From: Ornithinicoccus hortensis
Lineage (GTDB): Bacteria; Actinomycetota; Actinomycetes; Actinomycetales; Dermatophilaceae
NCBI RefSeq assembly: GCF_006716185.1
Contig: NZ_VFOP01000001.1
Coordinates: 2,728,001-2,792,000 of the forward strand
Direction: 5' to 3'
DNA: 64,000 nucleotides
The notes below the pieces were generated by a model that saw only the letters and a list, made by a program, of their open reading frames with translations, did not search any database and was not told the origin of the DNA. This document shows, in pieces, positions 43,728-54,200 of the stretch. Both the position numbers and the translations under genes were made by a program. The first letter of the stretch is position 1, and each line of letters opens with the position of its first letter.

Positions 43728-44414
43728 TCACCGGCTCGGCAGCGGACACAGGTCCAGGTCGAAGGGCAGGACGTCGGGTGAGAGCGCCTGCGCCCGGGCC
43801 GCCTGCCCGGTCATCCGGCGCATGTAGTGGCGACGGCACAGGACCTCGTACTCCACGGTCGGCGCCGGCTCGTCGGCGTCACCGTCGGCGACGTCGCCCA
43901 CCACGATCTGGTCCCCCTCGACGACCATGGTCCCGTCCACCACGCGGGCGTTGTGGGTCGCCCGGCGGCCGCACCAGCACAGCGCCTCCACCTGGAGCAC
44001 CTGGGTGCGGTCGGACAGCTCGATCAGGCGCCGCGACCCGGGGAAGAGCTCGGTGCGGAAGTCCGCGGTGATCCCGAAGGTGAAGACGTCGATCCCCATC
44101 TCGTCGACGAGCCGGGCCAGCTGCTCCACCTGCACCGGGGTGTAGAACTGCGCCTCGTCGCAGATCATGAAGTCCACCTTGCGCCCGTTGGTGACCTGCT
44201 CCACGACCAGTTCCCAGAAGTCCAGGTCATCACCGACGGTGAGCGCCGCGCGCGCCAGCCCCAGCCGCGAGGAGAGCATGGCCTCCCCGGCCCGGTCGTG
44301 CTTGGAGAAGAGCAGGCCGGAGCGACCACGGACCGTGTGGTTGTGATGCATCTGGAGCGCCAGGGTCGACTTGCCACAGTCCATGGTTCCGGTGAAGAAG
44401 ACGAGCTCGGCCAC
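43728..44414 (-). CDS. tdk: Thymidine kinase
   Basis: 228 aa type II thymidine kinase. P-loop GTMDCGKST near the start, Walker B-like DEAQF, the substrate region FGITADFRTELFPGS and zinc-site cysteines in CWCGRRATHNAR and VLCRRHYM. It phosphorylates thymidine in the salvage pathway. I chose GTG at 44414; there is no ribosome site, and TAGACT stands eight bases upstream, so a leaderless mRNA is possible in addition to read-through from the phosphatase gene. Confidence 0.9.
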   Translation of the reverse strand: MAELVFFTGTMDCGKSTLALQMHHNHTVRGRSGLLFSKHDRAGEAMLSSRLGLARAALTVGDDLDFWELVVEQVTNGRKVDFMICDEAQFYTPVQVEQLARLVDEMGIDVFTFGITADFRTELFPGSRRLIELSDRTQVLQVEALCWCGRRATHNARVVDGTMVVEGDQIVVGDVADGDADEPAPTVEYEVLCRRHYMRRMTGQAARAQALSPDVLPFDLDLCPLPSR

Positions 44415-44425
44415 GATGGAGGAGT

Positions 44426-45589
44426 CTACGTAGCCGGACGGTGCAGGAGGGGCACCGACATCTCGGCGCGGCTCAATGACCCGTGTTGCCCGACCAACCG
44501 GAGGACCTCCGGGCGCAGCGCGCGGGAGTCCAGCAGGGTGGCCTGGCCGTGCATGGCCGCCACCACGTCGCCGATCCGGGCGAGCACGCCGGGGTCGACC
44601 GGGGTGTCGGCCGGCCCGAACCACCCGGCCTCGAGGGCCTCCTGGCGGGTCAGCACGGTCGCGGTGTCCCCGAGCAGTTCCCGCCAGGTGTCGGCCACGT
44701 CCGATGCCGCACCGGGCTGGCAGTGGGCCTGCGGTCCGCGCGGCTCACCACCGAGGTGCCGTATGCCGTGTGCCAGCTCCGGCTCGTAGGCCAGGTCGCG
44801 GCGCTGGGCCTCGGGGGCGGTCACCATGCCGTGGTCCGCGGTCACGGTCAGCGAGGTGCCGGCCGGCAACCGACGCGCGAGGTCGGCCAGGGCGGCATCG
44901 ACCGCCTCGACCTGCTCGCCCCACTGCCAGGAGTCCGGGCCGTGGATGTGGCCGGCCTTGTCGACCTCGCCGAAGTAGAGGTAGACGAGGGACGGACCGC
45001 GCCCGCTCGCCAGCAGCGATGCCAGGGTGGTGTAGACGCGCCCGGCCATCGAACTGGCCCCGAGGAACCGCCCGCCCCGCAGGGTGGCCCTGGTCAGCCC
45101 CGACTTCTCGAAGTAGGGCGGCCCGACCCGGGTGACGTCGACACCCTCCGCGGCGAGCACCTCGAAGACGGTCCGGTGCGGCTGCCAGCGTCGCGGGTCC
45201 GGCCCCATGTCCCAGGACAGGTGGTTGAGCAGCTGGTCCTCCTCCGGCATCAGCGCCTGCCAGCCCACGATCCCGTGGGTGAGCGACGTGAGGCCGGTCG
45301 ACAGGCTGGCCGTGCTGGTGGCGGTGGTGGACGGGAACCCCGAGTCGATGGCCCCGGCCGGTGCATCCAGCGTGCGCAGGAAGGGTGCGTGCCCGCCCCG
45401 GGCCGCCAGGAGCTCGGCGCCCAGCCCGTCGACCATGACCACGACCGCGTGCCGTGCCTCCGGCAGCTCCAGCTCCCGGCCCACCCAGCTCTGCTCCGGC
45501 ACCGGGTGGCCGAGCGACCGGGCCACCGAGGGCAGCACGGACCCCAGCCACAGGTCGTACCCGGGCAGCTGCAGGTCGGAGCGGGTCAT
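44426..45589 (-). CDS. Alkaline phosphatase superfamily protein (nucleotide pyrophosphatase/phosphodiesterase type)
   Basis: 387 aa. Metal-site motifs are present in order: VVMVDGLGAELL (first Asp), GFPSTTATSTASLSTG (nucleophile Thr), YFGEVDKAGHIHGP (Asp and His) and TVTADHGM (Asp-His). The absence of a signal peptide suggests a cytosolic phosphodiesterase. Substrate unknown. It lies between DUF5998 (7 bp) and thymidine kinase (11 bp) in the same direction, an arrangement I associate with actinobacteria. Confidence 0.85.
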   Translation of the reverse strand: MTRSDLQLPGYDLWLGSVLPSVARSLGHPVPEQSWVGRELELPEARHAVVVMVDGLGAELLAARGGHAPFLRTLDAPAGAIDSGFPSTTATSTASLSTGLTSLTHGIVGWQALMPEEDQLLNHLSWDMGPDPRRWQPHRTVFEVLAAEGVDVTRVGPPYFEKSGLTRATLRGGRFLGASSMAGRVYTTLASLLASGRGPSLVYLYFGEVDKAGHIHGPDSWQWGEQVEAVDAALADLARRLPAGTSLTVTADHGMVTAPEAQRRDLAYEPELAHGIRHLGGEPRGPQAHCQPGAASDVADTWRELLGDTATVLTRQEALEAGWFGPADTPVDPGVLARIGDVVAAMHGQATLLDSRALRPEVLRLVGQHGSLSRAEMSVPLLHRPAT

Positions 45590-45596
45590 CGGGGCG

Positions 45597-46187
45597 CTAG
45601 GAGCCGATCCGGAGCGAGAGCTGCTGGGCGAACTCCAGGGCCTGGTGCAGCAGGTCAGGACCGTCGGCGTCCGCCGTGATCCGCAGCGAGATGTCATCCG
45701 AGGCCACGGTGCCCTCGTAGCCGTGGTCACCCTCGCAGGTCGGGTCCGAGCACGCCGCGGGGATCAGGTCGAGGCGGGACACGGTGCCCCAGCCCAGGGT
45801 CAGGGTCACCGCCCGGCCCCGGTCGCTGCCGTCGAACTCGACGGGGTCCGGGAGCACGTGCGTCATCATCACGCCGCGCACCGCCGACAGCGGCACGGTC
45901 TCGGTGGTGGCGGTCGCCATGTGCTGCCCGGCCTCCGGGCCCTGGTGGTCGTCCGCGTGCGCGATGACCAGCCGGCGCTCGGTGAGCGCCAGCACCGTCA
46001 GGTGGCGCCGGACCGCCTCCTCGTCGAAGGTCGTCTCCTGGTGCAGCAGGTGGCTGACCACCTCGTCGGCTCCCAGCGCCAGGGTGAGCACCTCCCGGAC
46101 CACGGCCGGCAGGTACCCCGCCCGCTCGATGCTCTCCTCGAGGTCGACGGGCAACTGTGGTGCGGTGCGACGTGCCATGGACCCCAT
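45597..46187 (-). CDS. DUF5998 family protein
   Basis: 196 aa cytosolic protein recognised by DLEESIERAGYLPAVVREVL and the segment YEGTVASDDISLRI. The family is restricted to actinobacteria and has no known role. I chose ATG 46187 because GAAGG lies about seven bases upstream; a second ATG three codons later is possible. It starts the DUF5998-phosphatase-tdk-MFS gene row. Confidence 0.8.
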   Translation of the reverse strand: MGSMARRTAPQLPVDLEESIERAGYLPAVVREVLTLALGADEVVSHLLHQETTFDEEAVRRHLTVLALTERRLVIAHADDHQGPEAGQHMATATTETVPLSAVRGVMMTHVLPDPVEFDGSDRGRAVTLTLGWGTVSRLDLIPAACSDPTCEGDHGYEGTVASDDISLRITADADGPDLLHQALEFAQQLSLRIGS

Positions 46188-46246
46188 CCAAGCACCTTCG
46201 CCCGGTGGGCCGTGAACGTCGTCCACGACGTCGGGATCCCCGGCCG

Positions 46247-48895
46247 CTACGTGGAGAGCGCCCGGCGCCCCCGGTCGGCCCGTTGCGGGCCGGGGGCCAC
46301 GTGCACCCTGGCGCCCAGGACGGCGACGCCGTGCTCGTGGGCCATCACCGGGTTCAGCCGCAGCGCCGCGATCTCCGGGTGCTCGTCGGCCAGCACCGAC
46401 ACCCGGGCCAGCAGGTCGTACAGCCCGTCGAGGTCCGCCGCCGGCGACCCCCGGTAGCCGGAGAGGATCGGCGCGGCCCGTACGTCCGCGACCATCTCTG
46501 CCACGTCGAGGTCGGTCAGCGGCGGGAACCGGTGGGCCACGTCCCCGAGCAGGTCGGTGGAGATGCCGGCGATGCCGAAGCTGACGACCGGGCCGAACAG
46601 CGGGTCCTCGGAGGAACCGATCACCACGGTCACCCCGTCCGGGGCCATCGACTGGACCGCGACCTCCTCCAGCCCCAGCGGCTCGATGGCCGCACGCACC
46701 CGCTCGTATGCCGTGCCCGCGCCGGTGGCCGAGCGGACGTCCGTGCGCACCCAACTCCGGTTCGGCTGGTGGCGCACCTCCTGGCTGGTCGCCTTCACGA
46801 TCACCGGCAGCCCCAGCTCCGTGGCGGCCGCCTCGGCCTCCTCCCGCGAGGCCACCTGGCGACTGGGCCAGAGCACGATCCCGTAGGCGGCCAGCAGCTC
46901 GGTGGCCTCCTCCTGGGTCAGCCCCCGTCCCTCCGGCTCGCGGGCCAGCACCGTCTCGATGATGTTGTGCGCCTGGCGGCGGTTGACGTTGGACGGGCGC
47001 ACCCGCTCGCCCTGCTCCCGACCCCGCCACTCGGCATACCGGGTGGCCGCGGCCAGCGCCCGGACGGCGTCCTCGGGCATCGGGTAGGTCGGCAGGTCAC
47101 CGCCGGGGCTGACCCCGCGCATCCCCAGGAAGGTCGCCACGCACGGCTTGCCCTGCCCCCGGACCGCTTCCTCCACGGCCGTGACGACCTGGCTGTCGCC
47201 GGTGATCACCGGCGGGATGAAGCAGGCCACCAGCGAGTCGACCTCCTCGTCGGCCAGTGCCGCGGCCAGCGCCTCGCTGAACTCGGCGGCGGAGGCGGTG
47301 CTGGGCAGGGCGACCGGTCCGTGGGCGACCTGCAGGTCCCAGGAATGGCAGGCGTCCGCGGTCAGCGCCCCCAGCGCGTCCGAGTTGGTGACCACGGCGA
47401 CCCGCAGGCCGCGCGGCAGCGGTTGGTGCACGACGAGCTGGGCGACGTCGAAGAGCTGGTGGGTGTTCTCCACCCGGATCACGCCGGACTGACGCAGCAT
47501 CTCCGCGAAGGCCTCGGGCCGCTCCCGGGTCATCCGCACCCGGTGCCCGGGGGGCGGCTCGCCCTGCACGCCCGCAGCGGACTTCACCACGATGACCGGC
47601 TTCACCGAGGACAGCTGACGCGCGATCCGGGTGAACTTGCGCGGGTTGCCCATCGACTCCAGGTAGAGCCCCACCGCGTGGGTGGCCTCGTCGTCGATCC
47701 AGTACTGCATCAGGTCGTTGCCGGAGATGTCGACCCGGTTGCCGGCCGAGGCGAAGGTGGAGAGCCCGAGCCCGCGGCGCTCGGCGGAGGCCAGGACCGC
47801 GATCCCCAGCGCGCCGGACTGGGCGAACAGCCCGAGCGAGCCCGGGGGCGGCACCCGCGGGGAGAGCGAGGCGTTGAGCCGGACGCCCGGATCGTTGTTG
47901 ATCAGCCCGAACGAGTTCGGCCCGAGCACCCGCATCCCGTAGGCCCGGGCGGTGAGCAGCAGCTCCTCCTGGCGTTCGCGCCCCTCGGGGCCGTCCTCGG
48001 CAAACCCGGCCGACACCACCACGGCCGACGGGACACCGGCCTGGGCGCACCGGCGGACCAGGTCGCTCACCATGTCGGCGCGGACCGCGATGATGGCCAG
48101 GTCGATCGGACCGGGCACCTCCTCGATCGAGCCGTAGACCGGTTCGCCGTCGATCTCCTCGGCGCGGGGGTTCACGGCATACACCGCGCCGGTGTAGCCG
48201 TGCTCCCGCACGTGCCGCCACAGGGCCCGCCCGATCGACCCGGGCTCCCGGCTCACCCCGATGATGGCCACCGTCTCCGGCGTGAGCACCCGGCGCATGC
48301 TCACCGCCTCGGCACGGTGCTCGCGGGACAGCCGGACGGCGGCGGCCCGCTCCGTCGGCTCGATCGCGAAGGAGACCGCGATCACGCCATCGTCGAACTC
48401 GTGGGTCACCTCGAAGCCCGCGTCCGCGAAGACGCCGATCATCTTGCGGTTCTGCGGGAGCACGTCGGCGACGAACCGGCGGACCCCGCCCTCCCGGCCG
48501 ATCGCCGCGAGGTGCTCGAGCAGGACCGAGCCCACGCCCCGACCCTGGTAGGCGTCGGCCACGTTGAAGGCGACCTCCGCGGTGGTGCTGCCGGCCGACA
48601 ACCGGTCGTAGCGCCCGATCCCGACGATGTCCTCCCGGACGGTCATCACCAGGGCGACCCGGTCGTCGTAGTCCACGTGGGTGAACCGGCGCACGTCGTT
48701 GTCGGAGAGCCTGGGGATCGGGGCGAAGAAGCGCAGGTAGATCGACTCGGCCGACTGCCGGGAGTGGAACTGGTGCAGACCCTCGGCGTCGTCCGGCACG
48801 ATCGGGCGGACGTGTGCGACCGAGCCGTCGCTGAGCACGACGTCGGCCTCCCAGGAGTGCGGGTACCCCGGAGGCAGATCGGGCCGATCGGTCAT
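46247..48895 (-). CDS. GNAT / acyl-CoA synthetase (NDP-forming) fusion protein
   Basis: 882 aa. N-terminal GNAT domain (about 25-170, with DAYQGRGVGSVLLEHLA), CoA-binding/CoA-ligase domains of the ADP-forming acetyl-CoA synthetase type (about 210-480, with VAIIGVSREPGSIGRALWRH and LFAQSGALGIAVLASAERRG), and an ATP-grasp domain (about 665-880). In other bacteria such Pat-like proteins are protein lysine acetyltransferases with an inactive synthetase part. The usual phosphorylated SHTG motif is not seen; PPPGHRVRMTR is in its region, so synthetase activity is doubtful. It stands alone with its own start. Confidence 0.85.
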   Translation of the reverse strand: MTDRPDLPPGYPHSWEADVVLSDGSVAHVRPIVPDDAEGLHQFHSRQSAESIYLRFFAPIPRLSDNDVRRFTHVDYDDRVALVMTVREDIVGIGRYDRLSAGSTTAEVAFNVADAYQGRGVGSVLLEHLAAIGREGGVRRFVADVLPQNRKMIGVFADAGFEVTHEFDDGVIAVSFAIEPTERAAAVRLSREHRAEAVSMRRVLTPETVAIIGVSREPGSIGRALWRHVREHGYTGAVYAVNPRAEEIDGEPVYGSIEEVPGPIDLAIIAVRADMVSDLVRRCAQAGVPSAVVVSAGFAEDGPEGRERQEELLLTARAYGMRVLGPNSFGLINNDPGVRLNASLSPRVPPPGSLGLFAQSGALGIAVLASAERRGLGLSTFASAGNRVDISGNDLMQYWIDDEATHAVGLYLESMGNPRKFTRIARQLSSVKPVIVVKSAAGVQGEPPPGHRVRMTRERPEAFAEMLRQSGVIRVENTHQLFDVAQLVVHQPLPRGLRVAVVTNSDALGALTADACHSWDLQVAHGPVALPSTASAAEFSEALAAALADEEVDSLVACFIPPVITGDSQVVTAVEEAVRGQGKPCVATFLGMRGVSPGGDLPTYPMPEDAVRALAAATRYAEWRGREQGERVRPSNVNRRQAHNIIETVLAREPEGRGLTQEEATELLAAYGIVLWPSRQVASREEAEAAATELGLPVIVKATSQEVRHQPNRSWVRTDVRSATGAGTAYERVRAAIEPLGLEEVAVQSMAPDGVTVVIGSSEDPLFGPVVSFGIAGISTDLLGDVAHRFPPLTDLDVAEMVADVRAAPILSGYRGSPAADLDGLYDLLARVSVLADEHPEIAALRLNPVMAHEHGVAVLGARVHVAPGPQRADRGRRALST

Positions 48896-48976
48896 GGGAC
48901 CAGCATCTCAGACCCCGTCCGACGGGCGCGGGCGGCGCACCGGCCCCGGTCCCGGGAGCGAGGCCCTCCCCGAGGG

Positions 48977-50101
48977 CTACTCGCCGGGTCCGGCACCACG
49001 GGCGGGGGTCACCGCCAAGAAGGCCGGCCGGGCATACCCGGCGTCCTCGTATGCCGCGGTGACGGCCGCCTGCACGTCCTGCCGGGCACCGGGGGCCAGC
49101 AGGGTGATCACCGACCCGCCGAAGCCTCCGCCGGTCATCCGGGCGCCCAGCGCCCCCGCTGAGACCGCGGTGGCGACGGCCAGGTCGACCTCCGGCACGG
49201 TGTTCTGGAAGTCGTCCCGCGCCGCGACGTGGCTCGCGGTCAGGACCGAACCGACCTCGGCCACCCGGCCAGCCTCGACGAGGTCGACCACCTGCCGGAC
49301 CCGGGCGTTCTCCCCGAGGATGTAGCGGGCCCGGCGCTGCAGCACCGGCTCACCGGCCAGCCGGGCCAGGGCGGCCTCCGGGTCCGCCACCTCGCGCAGG
49401 CTCCCCAGCCCGAGGCGCTCCGCCGCGGCCTCGCAGGACCGCCGTCGCTCGGCATACGCGCCGTCGACCAGGCGGTGCGGCGCCCGGGTGTCGATCACGA
49501 GGAACTCCAGCCCCGCCGCGGCGAGGTCGACCGGGACCGGCCGCACGGTGAGCTCCCGCGCGTCAAAGAGGCTCAGCTGCCCCGCGGCCGAGTGCAGCAC
49601 CGCCATCTGGTCCAGCAGTCCGGTGGGGGCCCCGACGTAGTCGTTCTCCACGCGCTGGACCAGCCGGGCCAGCTCCGTCCGGTCCGGGTCCACCCCGGCC
49701 AACCCGCACAGGGCCAGCGCCACCGCGCACTGCAGGGAGTGGGACGAGGACAATCCGGCCCCGACCGGCACGTCGCTGCTGATGCTCAGGTCGGCACCCG
49801 GCACCTCGAACCCCGCCGAGGCCAGCGCCCAGGCCACCCCCGCGACGTAGCACCCCCAGCCGCGCACCTCCCCCGGCGCGCCGGGCAGCAGGAAGGACAC
49901 CGGGTCGTGCCCCGCCGATGTCGCCGAGATCTGCCGGTCGTCCCGGCGTCGCGCCCGCACCACGGTGCGCAGCGGGAGGGCGAACGGCAGCGCCAGGCCG
50001 TGGTTGTAGTCGGTGTGGTCCCCGATCAGGTTGACCCGGCCGGGGGCCGACCAGGTGCCCTGCTCGCGTGGGGAGGCCGCCCCCGCGGGTCCGCTAGACA
50101 T
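48977..50101 (-). CDS. galK: Galactokinase
   Basis: 374 aa GHMP kinase. Motifs: APGRVNLIGDHTDYNHG (galactose binding; Asp replaces the usual Glu of GEHTDY), VGAGLSSSHSLQCAV (ATP loop, His where Ala is usual) and GARMTGGGFGGSVI. It phosphorylates galactose for the Leloir pathway. It overlaps the galT stop by 8 bp. No galE is in the window. Confidence 0.92.
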   Translation of the reverse strand: MSSGPAGAASPREQGTWSAPGRVNLIGDHTDYNHGLALPFALPLRTVVRARRRDDRQISATSAGHDPVSFLLPGAPGEVRGWGCYVAGVAWALASAGFEVPGADLSISSDVPVGAGLSSSHSLQCAVALALCGLAGVDPDRTELARLVQRVENDYVGAPTGLLDQMAVLHSAAGQLSLFDARELTVRPVPVDLAAAGLEFLVIDTRAPHRLVDGAYAERRRSCEAAAERLGLGSLREVADPEAALARLAGEPVLQRRARYILGENARVRQVVDLVEAGRVAEVGSVLTASHVAARDDFQNTVPEVDLAVATAVSAGALGARMTGGGFGGSVITLLAPGARQDVQAAVTAAYEDAGYARPAFLAVTPARGAGPGE

Positions 50102-51167
50102 CCCGCAGCCGCTGGGCGGTCGCCTCCGGCAGGGAGTCGGTGATGAAGGCCCCCATCCCGGACTCGGAGCTGGCCAGGTACTTGAGCTTGTCCGCGGAGC
50201 GCCGGATCGAGAAGAGCTCGAGGTGCAGGTAGTCCAGGTCGTCGGCGTCGTGCACGACCCCCTGGTGCCAGGCCGCGATATAGGGCAGCGGGCGGTCGTA
50301 GAGGCGGTCGAAGCGGTTCAGCAGGTCCAGGTAGATCTCGGCCAGGTCCACCCGCTCCGCGGCGTCGAGCTCGGCCAGGGTGCGCACCCTGCGCCGCGGA
50401 TAGAGGTGCACCTCGACCGGCCAGCGGGCGGCGGCCGGGACGAAGGCCGCCCAGTGGTCCGACGCGGCGACCACCCGCGCCCCGTCCTCCAGCTCGGCCC
50501 GGAGCAGGTCGGTCTGGAGGTCGGCGCCGGTCTCCTGCCGGTAAGCCAGCGCGGACTCCCGTATCCGTGCCGTCCGGGGCGTCACGAACGGGTAGGCGTA
50601 GACCTGCCCGTGGGGGTGCGACAGCGTCACCCCGATCTCCTCCCCCCGGCTCTCAAAACAGAAGACCTGCTCCACGCCCTCGATCGCGGACAGCTCGGCG
50701 GTGCGGTGCACCCACGCGTCGACCACCAGCCCCGCGTCCGCGACCGAGAGGTCGGCGAAGCTCGCGTCGTGGTCGCTGGAGAAACAGACCACCTCGCACC
50801 GGCCGAGGCCCGGGCGGACCTCCACCAGCGGGTGCACCGCGGAGGTCCCTGCCGTCGCGTGGGTGGAGAGGCTGGGGAACCTGTTCTCGAAGACGACGAC
50901 CCCGTAGTCGTCGGCGGGCACCTCCGACAGGTACCCGTCCCTCGAAGGGCACAGCGGGCACTGCTCGACCGGCGGCTGGAAGGTGCGTGCCTGGCGGTGC
51001 GAGGCCATCATCACCCACTCGCGCAGCAGCGGGTCCCAGCGCAGTTCCGAGGCCGAGCTCACCTCCGGCAGGTCCCGGCGGTCGAGCGTGGCCCGCTCCG
51101 GCGCGTCGTCGTGGTCGAAGTAGATCAGCTCTCGTCCGTCGGCCAGCGCGGCGCGGGTCGTCTTCAC
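50094..51167 (-). CDS. galT: Galactose-1-phosphate uridylyltransferase
   Basis: 357 aa. Active-site HPHGQVYAYPF with the uridylylated His, and the N-terminal zinc pair CPLCPSR are present. It exchanges UMP between UDP-glucose and galactose-1-phosphate. GTG start six bases after a TATGGT box with no ribosome site, so a leaderless transcript is likely. galT and galK are co-translated; the Tricorn gene is divergent across 52 bp. Confidence 0.92.
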   Translation of the reverse strand: MKTTRAALADGRELIYFDHDDAPERATLDRRDLPEVSSASELRWDPLLREWVMMASHRQARTFQPPVEQCPLCPSRDGYLSEVPADDYGVVVFENRFPSLSTHATAGTSAVHPLVEVRPGLGRCEVVCFSSDHDASFADLSVADAGLVVDAWVHRTAELSAIEGVEQVFCFESRGEEIGVTLSHPHGQVYAYPFVTPRTARIRESALAYRQETGADLQTDLLRAELEDGARVVAASDHWAAFVPAAARWPVEVHLYPRRRVRTLAELDAAERVDLAEIYLDLLNRFDRLYDRPLPYIAAWHQGVVHDADDLDYLHLELFSIRRSADKLKYLASSESGMGAFITDSLPEATAQRLRDV

Positions 51168-51173
51168 GGTGGC

Positions 51174-51213
51174 ACCATACCGATCGCACAGTGACGGTGC
51201 CGCGGTCTACGTT
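51174..51213. promoter_or_regulatory. Divergent leaderless promoters for galT and the Tricorn gene
   Basis: TATGGT (51179-51174, leftward) and TACGTT (51208-51213, rightward) are each six bases from their start codons. No sugar operator repeat is obvious in the gap. Confidence 0.5.
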
Positions 51214-51219
51214 GGGGTG

Positions 51220-54200
51220 GTGAGTTCGACGACGCACTACCTGCGCTACCCACACATCCACCAGGACCAGGTCACCTTCGTTGCCGCCGACGACATCTGG
51301 CTGGCACCGACGACCGGGGGTCGGGCCTGGCGGCTGACCAGCGACCGGGCACCGGTCCAGCAGCCCCGTTTCTCTCCCGACGGCGCCCACATCGCCTTCG
51401 TCTCGCGGCGTGACGGCCACCCGGAGGTGATGGTGGTGGACCTCGCCGACGGGTCGGTCCGCCGGCTCACCTGGTGGGGCGCCTCGGTGACCCTCGTCCT
51501 GGGGTGGACCGCCGACGGGCGGGTGCTGGCGGCCTCGCACGCCGGCGAGGCGAACTTCCGGCACGTCACGGTGCGGGCGGTCGGTCTGGACGGTGCGGTC
51601 GAGCGACTCCCCTACGGCCCAGCCTGGGGCGTGGCTGTCCGCGAGGACGGGCCCGTCGCCCTCGCCACCCCGGGCAGCCGGCCACCCGCGCACTGGAAGC
51701 GGTACCGCGGAGGGACCGCCCCGCGGCTGTGGCTCGATCCCACGGGCACCGGAGAGTGGACCCGGTTGCTCCCGGAGGAGCGGGCCTCGCTGGTCGACCC
51801 GCTCTGGATCGGGCAGCGCCTGGCCTTCGTCTCCGACCGCGCCGCCCACTTCCCCGACCGTGCCGACGAGCAGGCCAACCTCTGGGTCTGGGACACCCCG
51901 GGGGAGGGCGCGCCTCGTCAACTGACGCTTCAGGACGAGGACCGCGGCTACGTGCGGGACGCCACCACCGACGGCCAGCGGGTCGTCTGGCACTCCCGCG
52001 GCCGGCTCTGGCTACTCGAGGACCTGTCCGCGGAGCCCCGCGAGGTCGAGGTCCGGCTCACTGGCAGCCGCCCCGCCCCGCGCTCGGCGTCCCCCACCGA
52101 CGAGCTGACCTCGATCGCCCCTGACCATGGTGGCGACGCCAGCCTGGTGAACTGGCTCGGCAGCACCTTCTGGCTGACCCACCGCGAGGGGCCGGCGCAC
52201 GCGCTCGTGGCCGACTCCGCGGTCCGCAGCCGGGAGCCGGCGCTGCTGGGACGCACCGGCCGGGCGGTCCTGGTGACCGACGCGGCGGGCGAGGACGCAC
52301 TCGAGGTGCACAGCCTCGACGGGTCCGCGCCTCCCCGCACGGTGACCGTGGGCGACCTGGGGCGGGTGCTGCATACGGCATCCGACCCCTCCGGCGAGCG
52401 GGTGGCCACGGTCTCCCACGACGGCAGGGTCAGCGTGGTGCACCTCGCCGACGGCACGGTGACCCAGGTCGGACACTCCCCCGAGGGCGAACCCCTCGAC
52501 CCCGTCTTCTCCCCCGACGGTCGCTACCTGGCCTGGTCGCAACCGACCAGCGAGGGCGAGTTGCACCAGTTGGTCGTGACCGACCTCTCCGCCGCCAACC
52601 CACAGCCGGTCTCCCTCACCGCCGGCACGGTCCACGACCGCGCACCCGCGTTCACCCGGGACGGCAAGTTCCTGGTGTTCCTGTCCGACCGCACGTTCGA
52701 CCCGGTCTACGACACGCACGCCTTCGCGCTGGCCTTCACCGGGTCGACCCGTCCGTGGTTGCTGCCGCTCTCCGCGACGGAGCCGGCACCGTTCGGGCCC
52801 AGCGCCGCCGGCTGGCGGATCAGCAAGGACAAGGAGAAGGAGCCATTGCCGGGCGGGCAGGCGCCTGACGGGCAGGCACCCGACGCCGAGACCCCGCCCG
52901 CGTCACCGGACCTCGACGTGGAGGGCGCGGAGGACCGGATCGTGCCGTTCCCGGTCCCGTCGGCCGACTACCGCGACCTGCGGACCGCCACCGGCGGCGT
53001 CCTCTGGGTCCGGGTCGCCGGCGATTCCGGGGCGCTGGGCACCCGGCGGGCCGGCGTCGGGGACGACCCGGCCCCCGACACCCTGGAGTTCTGGTCCTTC
53101 GAGCAGCGCAAGGTCACCACGGTCGCGGACAAGATCGACAGCTTCGCCGTCTCCGGCGACGGGGAGCGCGTGGTGCTGCGCTCCGGGGACACGGTCACCG
53201 TGCAACCTGCGGACCGCAAGCCCGACGAGGACGCCGGCGAGGTCGTCACCGTGGACCTGGGGCGGCTCCGTCTCGAGGTGGATCCGCTGGCCCAGTGGCA
53301 CCAGATGTACGACGAGAACGCCCGGATCATGCGCGACCACTTCTGGCGCGATGACATGGACGGGGTCGACTGGGACGCCGTGGTCCAGCGGTGGCGCCCG
53401 GTCGTGTCGGGTCTGGCCACGCACGACGACTTCGTCGACCTGCTGTGGGAGGTGGTCGGCGAGCTGAACACCTCGCACGCCTACGTGATGCCCAACACCC
53501 CGCCCGGCGACCAGTCCCGCAGGTTGGGGCTGCTCGGTGCGGACCTCTCCCCCGCCGAGGGCGGGTGGCGGATCGACCGGATCCTGCCCGGTGAGTCCAC
53601 GGACCCCGACGCACGCTCCCCGCTGCGGGCGGCCGGGGTCGACGCGGCGGAGGGGGACCTGGTGGTCGCGGTCAACGGTTCACCGGTCGACCCCGCGTTC
53701 GGCCCGGCGACCGGGCTGGTCGGCGCCGCGGACACTCCCGTAGAGCTGACGTTGCGCCGCGACGGCCGGGACCGCCGCGTCGTGGTCGTGCCGGTCGGCA
53801 GCGAGGAGATCCTGCGCTACCAGGAGTGGGTGCGTTCCCGGAGGGAGTACGTCCGGGAGCACTCCGGCGGTCGGCTCGGCTACGTCCACGTGCCCGACAT
53901 GACCAGTGTCGGCTGGGCCCAGCTGCACCGTGACCTGCGGCAGGCCACCAAGGCCGAGGGGCTGATCGCCGACGTGCGCTACAACCGCGGGGGACACACC
54001 AGCCAGATGGTGATCGCGAAGCTGGCGGCCAAGGTGGTCAGCTGGGGCGTCGGCCGGCACTACGCCAGCCCGACGAGCTATCCCGACATGGGGCGCCGCG
54101 GACCGGTCGTCCTGGTGGTGAACGAGAACTCCGGCTCCGACGGCGACATCGTCAACGCCGTCGCCCAGGCCATGGCGATCGGGCCCGTCGTCGGCGTCCG

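Noticed and set aside
48977-51167. A complete galactose operon with galE and a regulator
   Set aside because: Only galT and galK are present. The LacI gene is 30 kb away and its operator is not seen before galT.
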